Origin: Methylophilaceae bacterium UBA7525
Lineage (GTDB): Bacteria; Pseudomonadota; Gammaproteobacteria; Burkholderiales; Methylophilaceae
Length of the DNA stretch: 12,309 bases
NCBI GenBank assembly: GCA_002479405.1
Contig: DLMX01000097.1
Coordinates: forward strand, 1,472-13,780
Direction of reading: 5' to 3'
Positions 6,729 to 12,309 of this stretch are shown here, one piece after another. Made by a program: the position numbers and the translations under genes. The notes under the pieces are model-generated. The model ran no database searches. It saw nothing but the letters and a program-made list of their open reading frames with translations, and was not told where the DNA came from. Position 1 is the stretch's first letter. Each line of letters starts with the position of its first letter.

Positions 6729-7369
6729 TCAGCCTGTGTCGGAACTGCCGGAGCGCCTGCTGATTTTAGCAATGCACTGACGTGTGCCAGGTTGGCCTTG
6801 CTGATGGATTGGCCGTCGACCGGACTCTTGGGCGGGGTTCTTGCCGCGTTGGTGTCAAATACGCTCAGTCTGATGACGCCGTTCGGTCCTTCCAGCGTAA
6901 ACACCGGTACTTTCTTTCTGTCGTTGCCGTGCTTGGTGTTGTGCGTACGGTAACTTTTCTCGTTCGATTCATACGGTACCTGCAAATTGAGCAGGTACAT
7001 TTCAACATCCTTCAGACTTTCGGCGTAGAGGTGAATGTCAGTGGCGGCGTATCTGCCGGCAGTGCCGTCGAGCACTGCGCCTGTCAGATGCGGGTTGAAA
7101 CGTTCCAGCATCTGCATCACAAGTAGTGCATCTTTCCGTAACTGCTGCAAGGCAGCCGGCTGATCTTCGCTATTGTAGATTTCGTGGAAGATCCTGATTT
7201 CCTCTTCAATCTCGGCGTTGGTCGGCATGCAGTGATCTTCAGTCACGCCGAGTTGACGTCCGGCCTTGCGCTTGGCATGGCCATAATCCGCGATGCCTTC
7301 ATCCGCCATCATGCGTGCAGCCAGTTGTGCTATGCGCTGGCGTAGCTGTGAGTTTCTGTCCTTGGCCAC
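6725..7369 (-). CDS. Conserved protein of unknown function, possible degenerate nucleotidyltransferase
   Basis: A 214-residue soluble protein with no signal peptide or membrane segment. The N-terminal 40 residues are basic and probably helical (IAQLAARMMADEGIADYGHAKRKAGRQLG is the most distinctive part). The middle has RFNPHLTGAVLDGTAGRYAATDIHLYAES at about 90-118. Its glycine turn followed by D-I-H recalls the GS...DxD motif of the nucleotidyltransferase fold, with the second acidic residue replaced by His113. I recall similar proteins of unknown role in other betaproteobacteria; a database search was not possible. The start is a GTG at 7369 without a clear ribosome binding site; it agrees with the expected N-terminus. 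It lies 20 bases after mrcA on the same strand, so it is probably co-transcribed with it. It ends overlapping hemB by four bases. Confidence 0.8.
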   Translation of the reverse strand: MAKDRNSQLRQRIAQLAARMMADEGIADYGHAKRKAGRQLGVTEDHCMPTNAEIEEEIRIFHEIYNSEDQPAALQQLRKDALLVMQMLERFNPHLTGAVLDGTAGRYAATDIHLYAESLKDVEMYLLNLQVPYESNEKSYRTHNTKHGNDRKKVPVFTLEGPNGVIRLSVFDTNAARTPPKSPVDGQSISKANLAHVSALLKSAGAPAVPTQAD

Positions 7370-7389
7370 GAAGGAATTATCTTCAGAAA

Positions 7390-9771
7390 TTAAAAGAGTT
7401 GATCAAAAAACGATTCCTGACCGCTTTTTTCTCTGGGCGCCGGATGTTCGCTGCCCATCGAGTGACCGGGGAAAGGCGAGAAGCCGCCGGGTTCATGTAC
7501 AGGAATTTCTTCTTCAGGTGGGAATTCCGCATAGAAATATTCATAGAAGCCCGGCTGATCGTCCGGGACGCGCATGCCGGTCTCCGGATTGATCTTGATG
7601 GCGGCAATGCCTTCCGGCGGGATGTAGGGATTATCCGGTACGCCTTTGAGTGCGGTCGACATGTAATTAATCCAGATTGGCAGCGCAGCACGTCCTCCTG
7701 TTTCGTTGTTGCCCAGTGATCTGGGCTTGTCATAGCCCATCCAGGCCACCGCGACTTGCGTCGGATTGTAGCCGGCAAACCATGCATCGAGCATGTCATT
7801 GGTTGTGCCAGTCTTGCCTGCGAGGTCATTTCTGCCCAGTACGTTGGCGCGTGCAGCAGTCCCACGTCTGACTACATCCTGCATCATGGAACTCATCAGA
7901 AAGGCATTGCGGCCATCAATCACGCGATTGGCAGTTTTACCGGCTTCAGTCACTTTGGTCTGCTGGATGATCTTGCCCTTGCTGTCTACGACCCGGCTGA
8001 TGATGTGCGGCTGAATCTGGTAACCGCCGTTGGCGAACACGGCATAACCACCCGCCATCTGCCACGGCGTGACCGAACCGGAGCCGAGAGCCATGGCAAG
8101 ATATGGTGGGTGATCCTTGGCGTCAAAGCCGAAGCGCGTGATGTAATCGCGTGCATAATCGACGCCGATATCCTGCAGAATGCGGATCGAGACCATGTTC
8201 TTGGATTTTGTCAGTGCGGTTCTCACCTGAACCGGACCATCGTATTTATTATCAAAATTTCGAGGTTGCCAGCTTTTGCCGCTACCGGTTTCTTCCGATG
8301 AGACATAGATCGGTTCATCTTCAACCATGGTGGCAGGCGTGAAGCCTTTTTCCACAGCTGCTGAATAGATGAAGGGCTTGAAACTGGAGCCTGGCTGACG
8401 CCAGGCTTGTGTGACATGGTTGAATTTGTTGCGACTGAAATTAAAGCCGCCAACCAGGGCGCGCACGGCACCGTTGCGCGGATCAAGTGCGATCAGCGCA
8501 GATTCGACCTCCGGCAGTTGTGTAATCTGCCAGTTGTCACCTTCACCATGAATCCGCACCACGGCTCCAACGACGAATTTGCGTTTGCTGGCATCTTTCA
8601 GCGTCATGTCGCGGCTTACCAGGCCGAGACCTTCCCCCTTGATCTCTATCGGGCCGAGGTTCTTGGCGTAAAGCTGAACGGATTTTGCGTCTATTTTCGT
8701 GACGATGGCAGGTATCAGGCCGTTGAATTGGTCGAATTCATCCAGCGCGGTCTCCATCCATTCGCTATCCGAAATTTCGGATACGCTTTTGACCAGTAGC
8801 TTTTCCGGTCCGCGGAAACCACGCCTGCGCTCATAGTCGAGGATGCCCTGAATCACAGCACGATTGGCTGCTTCCTGATTGTCCTTGAGAATGGTGGTGT
8901 AGACACGCATGCCACTGCTGTAAATTGCATCCTGATAGCGTTCATACATCGCTTGCCGTGCGATCTCGGCAACATAGTCGGCAGACAGTTCGTGCAGCGA
9001 ACGCTGTTTGCGTACCTTGCCGGGTTCTGCAAGAGCGGTTTGATAGGTTTGGTCATCAATGAATTTGAGGCTGTGCATGCGCCTCAGCACATAGCGCTGG
9101 CGTTCCTGAGCGCGTTTCGGGTTGACGAAAGGATTGTAGCGAGATGGAGCTTTGGGCAGGCCCGCCAGCATGGCTATTTCGGCGACGCTGCACTGTGCCA
9201 GCGGTTTGCCATAATAGACCAGCGCCGCTGCACCGAAGCCGTAGGCACGCTGTCCGAGATAGATCTGGTTGATATAGAGTTCAAGGATCTGATCCTTGCT
9301 CAGATTATGTTCGATCTTGATGGCCAGCAGCGCTTCGCTCAGCTTGCGCGTGGCGGTCTTTTCGCTTGACAGGAAGAAGTTGCGAGCCACCTGCATGGTG
9401 ATGGTGCTGGCCCCTTCCTTGAATCCGCCAGCCATGATGTTTGCCAGGGCCGCACGCGCAATGCCGATGGTATCGACACCTCCGTGTTCATAAAAGCGTT
9501 CATCTTCTGCAGCCAGAATGGCTTGCTTGAGTGATTGCGGTGCATCCTGGATTCTGGTGAAAGCGCGGCGTTCTTCGCCAAATTCGCCGATGAGGTAGCC
9601 GTCAGCCGAGTAGACGCGCAACGGCACTTTGGGGCGATAGTCGGTCAAGGCCTCAAGGGAAGGGAGGGTCGGATAGATCAGCGTTGCAGCAAGTCCGGCC
9701 AGTGCAACTAAAACCAGACCGAGTACTACGGGCAATATAATGAAAAATTGCCACCATTTTTTGAGTAGCAT
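7390..9771 (-). CDS. mrcA: Penicillin-binding protein 1A, class A transglycosylase/transpeptidase
   Basis: This bifunctional enzyme polymerises glycan strands from lipid II and cross-links their peptides at the outer face of the inner membrane. The protein has 793 residues, with a short cytoplasmic N-terminus and one membrane anchor at about 10-32. The glycosyltransferase domain has EDERFYEHGG (catalytic Glu89), EGASTITMQ (119-127), RKLSEALLA and INQIYLGQRAYGFGAAA. An OB-like insert of the PBP1A type lies around 315-425. The transpeptidase domain has SSFK with nucleophile Ser462, SKN at 523-525 and KTGT at 653-656. The C-terminus is Pro- and Glu-rich. All catalytic motifs are intact. A -10/-35 pair lies upstream, but the ATG at 9771 lacks a visible ribosome binding site. 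It is divergent from pilM, a layout common in proteobacteria. The symbol ponA is also used. Confidence 0.96.
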   Translation of the reverse strand: MLLKKWWQFFIILPVVLGLVLVALAGLAATLIYPTLPSLEALTDYRPKVPLRVYSADGYLIGEFGEERRAFTRIQDAPQSLKQAILAAEDERFYEHGGVDTIGIARAALANIMAGGFKEGASTITMQVARNFFLSSEKTATRKLSEALLAIKIEHNLSKDQILELYINQIYLGQRAYGFGAAALVYYGKPLAQCSVAEIAMLAGLPKAPSRYNPFVNPKRAQERQRYVLRRMHSLKFIDDQTYQTALAEPGKVRKQRSLHELSADYVAEIARQAMYERYQDAIYSSGMRVYTTILKDNQEAANRAVIQGILDYERRRGFRGPEKLLVKSVSEISDSEWMETALDEFDQFNGLIPAIVTKIDAKSVQLYAKNLGPIEIKGEGLGLVSRDMTLKDASKRKFVVGAVVRIHGEGDNWQITQLPEVESALIALDPRNGAVRALVGGFNFSRNKFNHVTQAWRQPGSSFKPFIYSAAVEKGFTPATMVEDEPIYVSSEETGSGKSWQPRNFDNKYDGPVQVRTALTKSKNMVSIRILQDIGVDYARDYITRFGFDAKDHPPYLAMALGSGSVTPWQMAGGYAVFANGGYQIQPHIISRVVDSKGKIIQQTKVTEAGKTANRVIDGRNAFLMSSMMQDVVRRGTAARANVLGRNDLAGKTGTTNDMLDAWFAGYNPTQVAVAWMGYDKPRSLGNNETGGRAALPIWINYMSTALKGVPDNPYIPPEGIAAIKINPETGMRVPDDQPGFYEYFYAEFPPEEEIPVHEPGGFSPFPGHSMGSEHPAPREKSGQESFFDQLF

Positions 9772-9791
9772 GGAGCGTAAGCATTCATGAA

Positions 9792-9825
9792 TTCGGATAC
9801 CTACTATTATATGTTCCGTACCGAA
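9792..9825. repeat. Inverted repeat around the mrcA -10 box
   Basis: TTCGGATAC at 9792-9800 and GTACCGAA at 9818-9825 are inverted copies, with eight complementary positions and one extra A in the left arm. The 17 bases between them contain the mrcA -10 box. This is the geometry of an operator or a promoter hairpin, but no regulator is known from the window. Confidence 0.3.
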
Positions 9826-9834
9826 TAATTTAAA
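9806..9834 (-). promoter_or_regulatory. Sigma-70-type promoter of mrcA
   Basis: Read on the minus strand, TTTAAA (9834-9829, 4 of 6 matches to the -35 consensus) is followed after 17 bases by a perfect TATAAT (9811-9806). Transcription would start near 9799, giving a leader of under 30 bases before the mrcA ATG at 9771. Confidence 0.6.
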
Positions 9835-9846
9835 TTAAAAATATGC

Positions 9847-9875
9847 TTTACAGTATTTATAGTTGTTGCTAGCAT
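9847..9875 (+). promoter_or_regulatory. Sigma-70-type promoter for pilMNO
   Basis: TTTACA (9847-9852, 5 of 6 matches to -35) is separated by exactly 17 bases from TAGCAT (9870-9875, 4 of 6 matches to -10). A TG one base upstream of the -10 box gives an extended -10 element. The expected start near 9882 leaves about 50 bases of leader before pilM. I saw no sigma-54 promoter of GGCAC-N5-TGC type here. Confidence 0.5.
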
Positions 9876-9932
9876 TTAAGGTAAATTATCAGTATTGTTC
9901 GTAACTAGCCAATAATGAAAGGGAATTTCAAT

Positions 9933-11006
9933 TTGAAATTCGACTTTTTTTTAGAACGTACCCCGCCCGTTATCGGTGTCGACATCAGCTCCGCCTACGT
10001 CAAGATGGTGGAGCTGAGTGCTGCCGGCAGAGGGGCGTATAAGTTGGAAGGTTACGCAATAGCGCCGTTAGTCAAGGATGCAGTGGTTGACGGCAATATT
10101 ACCGAACTGGATAGCGTGGTCGATGCTGTCAGGCGTGCGTGGAAGCTGCTGGGTTCACGTGAAAAACGAGCGGCACTCGCGCTTCCGGCGGCAGCGGTCA
10201 TCAGTAAAAAAGTGCTGATGGCCGGCGGTCTGCGCGAAGAAGACATGGAGTTGCAGGTTGAGGCCGAAGCCAATCAATACATTCCGTTTTCACTCGATGA
10301 AGTGAATATTGATTTTCAGGTGCTGGGCCCTGCACCAAACAATCTGGAAGAAGTGGAAGTTCTGATTGCCGCTTCACGCAAGGAAAAGATCGAAGATCGC
10401 GTCGCGGCGGCTGAAGCTGCCGGTCTTAAAGTTGTTGTCATGGACGTTGAGACTTATGCTGCGGAGGCAGCCTACACTCTTGTTGCCAAACAATTGCCAA
10501 ACAATGGCAATGATCAGACCGTGATGATTGTCGATATCGGCGCTACGTTGATGCATATCGACGTTCTGCACGATAACGAATCTGTCTATACGCGCGAGCA
10601 AAGTTTTGGTGGGGTCCAGCTGACCCAGGAAATACAGCGTCGTTATGGACTGACACCGGAAGAGGCGGAAATCGCCAAGCGCAAGGGTGGTTTGCCGGAA
10701 ACTTATGAATCCGAAGTGTTGCAGCCCTTTGTCCAGAGTCTGTCGATGGAAGTCGCGCGGGCGCTGCAGTTCTTCACCAGCTCCACTCAATACAACCGCG
10801 TTGATCATATAGTGCTTGCAGGCGGCTGTGCGGCGATACCCGGCGTGAATGTCATGGTGCAGGAACGTGCACAAGTCAATACCATTATTGCCAATCCATT
10901 TCACGATATTGCGATTAACCAGAGGATAAAGGGTCAGCAGGTGGCTGCAGACGCCCCTTCCTTATTGATAGCCTGCGGGCTAGCCATGCGGAGCTTTGAC
11001 CGATGA
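9933..11006 (+). CDS. pilM: Type IV pilus assembly protein PilM
   Basis: PilM is an actin-like cytoplasmic ATP-binding protein that binds the N-terminal tail of PilN and links the PilNOP inner-membrane platform to the pilus motor. The 357-residue protein has phosphate loop 1 in IGVDISSAYVKMVEL, a second loop VDIGAT (200-205), and the adenosine motif LAGGCAAIPG (295-304), in the order of the actin/FtsA fold. The start is uncertain. An in-frame ATG at 9915 has no ribosome binding site. A TTG at 9933 has AAAGGGA (9918-9924) at proper distance and gives MKFDFFLERTPPVIGVDISS, closer to homologues, so I prefer it. The pilN start overlaps the stop by four bases. Family assignment is confident. Confidence 0.94.
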   Translation: MKFDFFLERTPPVIGVDISSAYVKMVELSAAGRGAYKLEGYAIAPLVKDAVVDGNITELDSVVDAVRRAWKLLGSREKRAALALPAAAVISKKVLMAGGLREEDMELQVEAEANQYIPFSLDEVNIDFQVLGPAPNNLEEVEVLIAASRKEKIEDRVAAAEAAGLKVVVMDVETYAAEAAYTLVAKQLPNNGNDQTVMIVDIGATLMHIDVLHDNESVYTREQSFGGVQLTQEIQRRYGLTPEEAEIAKRKGGLPETYESEVLQPFVQSLSMEVARALQFFTSSTQYNRVDHIVLAGGCAAIPGVNVMVQERAQVNTIIANPFHDIAINQRIKGQQVAADAPSLLIACGLAMRSFDR

Positions 11007-11593
11007 TTCGCATCAACTTACTTCCTCATCGCCAGATCAAGCGGGCAGAACGACAACGTCAATTCAATCTGATGCTGGTGGCAACAGTTGTGCTCGCTGG
11101 TGCGATAGTATTCATGGGTAATACTTACATCGGTGCAAAAATCAGTACCCAGGCGGAGCGTAATCAGCGCCTGGAGGCTGCAAATGCCAAGCTTGATAAG
11201 GAAATCGAGGAAATCAAGGAGCTCAAGTCGCAAATTAATGACGTTCTGGAGCGCAAGCAAATTGTAGAGAATCTGCAAAGCAATCGCAGCCAGGCAGTGG
11301 TTGTGCTTGATGAGCTGAGCAGGCAGTTGCCTGAAGGGACCTATCTGAAATTGATCAGCCAGAAAGGCAATGTAATCAACCTCGAAGGCATCGCCGATAC
11401 CAATGCCCGTGTTGCGACGTTGGTGCGGAACATGAGTAATTCGCAGTGGATGGAACAACCTAATCTGTTGCAGATCCAGGCTGTCAATATAGGGAATGTC
11501 CGCTATAACGATTTCAAGATGAATGTAAATCTCAAGGCTCAGCAGGCACCTGATGTAGATGAACCCAAGAAATCCGGGGGGAGAAGGCCGTGA
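11003..11593 (+). CDS. pilN: Type IV pilus assembly protein PilN
   Basis: PilN is a bitopic inner-membrane protein that pairs with PilO in the pilus alignment complex; its cytoplasmic tail binds PilM. The 196-residue product starts MIRINLLPHRQIKRAERQRQ; the INLLP motif is the PilM-binding signature. One membrane helix lies at about 22-42. A Glu/Lys-rich coiled coil follows at about 48-95, then a small periplasmic alpha/beta domain (about 100-180) and a charged tail. The ATG overlaps the pilM stop (ATGA), with GGAG at 10990-10993 nine bases upstream. The pilO start overlaps its stop. Translational coupling is likely and fits the fixed stoichiometry of the complex. Confidence 0.95.
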   Translation: MIRINLLPHRQIKRAERQRQFNLMLVATVVLAGAIVFMGNTYIGAKISTQAERNQRLEAANAKLDKEIEEIKELKSQINDVLERKQIVENLQSNRSQAVVVLDELSRQLPEGTYLKLISQKGNVINLEGIADTNARVATLVRNMSNSQWMEQPNLLQIQAVNIGNVRYNDFKMNVNLKAQQAPDVDEPKKSGGRRP

Positions 11594-12270
11594 AGTTAGA
11601 AGATTTTAATAACATTGACTTCAAGAATGCCGGTAACTTGCCATTGCCCGTCAAGGGGGTGCTTTTGCTGGCCTTGTTGATTCTTCTGATTGGTGCAGGC
11701 TATTGGTTTATCTGGAAGCCGGCAGCAGAAGATCTGGAAAGAGCCCAGATAAAAGAGAATGAGCTGCGCGATGTGTTTCTGGCAAAGAAGCGTCAATCCA
11801 TTAATCTTGATGCGTATAAAGAGCAAATGGTAGAAATTGAACGCACGTTTGGCGCGCTGCTAAAGCAATTGCCGGATAAATCCCAGATGGATGGCTTGCT
11901 GACTGACATTAATCAGGTTGGATTGACGCGGGGCCTGGAGTTCGAACTTTTTAAGCCGGGCAAGGAAGTCATCGGGGACTTTTATGCCGAGATGCCCATT
12001 CAGATCAAGGTGATAGGAAGTTACCATGATCTTGGCGCCTTTGCGACCGATGTTTCCAAATTGTCACGTATTGTGACGCTTAATGACCTGGTGATATCTG
12101 CTGCTGCTAAAGGCAAAAGTGGTAATGAACCTGCAGATGCATCAAGGCTGGTTATGGAGGCGGTTGCCAAAACCTACCGATATCTGGATGCAAGCGAGAT
12201 TGCGGCCAAGCGCGAAGCTGAACTGCAAGCCAAAAAAGGCGCTAAAAATACCAAGGCACCCAAAAAATAA
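11590..12270 (+). CDS. pilO: Type IV pilus assembly protein PilO
   Basis: PilO forms the heterodimer with PilN in the inner membrane and contacts PilP in the periplasm. The protein has 226 residues: a cytoplasmic tail (1-22), one membrane helix (about 23-42, VKGVLLLALLILLIGAGYWF), a periplasmic coiled coil (about 45-95), then the family core with LLKQLPDKSQMDGLLTDINQ and GLTRGLEFELFKPG (90-124). It ends in an Ala/Lys-rich tail, the usual PilO form. The start is GTG at 11590, overlapping the pilN TGA by four bases (GTGA) after a purine-rich GGGGGGAGAAGG. Order and overlaps match pilMNOP clusters elsewhere. Confidence 0.95.
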   Translation: MKLEDFNNIDFKNAGNLPLPVKGVLLLALLILLIGAGYWFIWKPAAEDLERAQIKENELRDVFLAKKRQSINLDAYKEQMVEIERTFGALLKQLPDKSQMDGLLTDINQVGLTRGLEFELFKPGKEVIGDFYAEMPIQIKVIGSYHDLGAFATDVSKLSRIVTLNDLVISAAAKGKSGNEPADASRLVMEAVAKTYRYLDASEIAAKREAELQAKKGAKNTKAPKK

Positions 12271-12309
12271 TGAGTATGCCAATGTACACAACATCGAAAG
12301 GTGCTGAAT
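12270..12309 (+). CDS. Possible start of the next pilus gene, partial (pilP expected)
   Basis: An ATG at 12270 overlaps the last base of the pilO stop (TAATG), the same arrangement as trpG/trpD, and the frame is open to the right edge (MSMPMYTTSKGAE). This does not look like the lipoprotein signal expected for PilP. AAAGGTG at 12297-12303 near the edge may instead be the ribosome binding site of a pilP start just outside. Only gene order supports a pilus function, so I give no symbol. Confidence 0.25.
   Translation, partial: MSMPMYTTSKGAE

Noticed and set aside
7756..8301. 181-codon plus-strand open frame
   Set aside because: It lies opposite the mrcA transpeptidase coding region and shows no family resemblance.
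9783..9792. ATTCATGAAT palindrome upstream of mrcA
   Set aside because: A 10-base palindrome in AT-rich DNA is common by chance and no second copy was noticed nearby.

Overview
The window looks like chromosomal DNA of a betaproteobacterium, probably from the Burkholderiales or Nitrosomonadales. The evidence is the protein sequences, the metal-binding type of HemB, and two familiar proteobacterial layouts: rpe next to trpEGDC, and mrcA divergent from pilMNOP. Base composition is moderately GC-rich in genes, with an AT-rich divergent promoter region near 9.8 kb. I see no tRNA, rRNA, CRISPR array, insertion sequence or phage gene.

Left part (1-1173): the 5' end of hemA (glutamyl-tRNA reductase) runs leftward out of the window, and rpe (ribulose-phosphate 3-epimerase) diverges from it across a short intergenic region.

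Tryptophan region (1197-5716): 23 bases after rpe lies a 12-residue leader ORF with three Trp codons (WRWW), followed by RNA that can fold in competing ways up to the trpE ribosome binding site. This is a strong candidate for Trp-dependent leader control. trpE follows. A gap of almost 480 bp then separates it from trpG and holds a decayed fragment of a MASE1-type membrane sensor domain. trpG, trpD and trpC follow closely, covering the chorismate to indole-glycerol-phosphate steps. trpF, trpB and trpA are not in the window. hemB (porphobilinogen synthase) starts 10 bases after trpC and is probably transcribed with it, so a haem gene sits at the end of a Trp-regulated cluster.

Right part (6725-12309): converging on hemB, and overlapping its stop by 4 bases, is a minus-strand pair. 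mrcA (class A penicillin-binding protein 1A) is followed by a conserved protein of unknown function with a degenerate nucleotidyltransferase-like motif. mrcA diverges from the type IV pilus assembly genes pilM, pilN and pilO, which overlap by 4 bases each. The next gene, expected to be pilP, begins at or just beyond the right edge. The divergent region carries a recognisable promoter for each direction.

Most of the window is ordinary core genome. The points of most interest are the trp leader peptide with its competing RNA structures, the sensor-domain relic that splits trpE from trpG, and the attachment of hemB to the trp genes.
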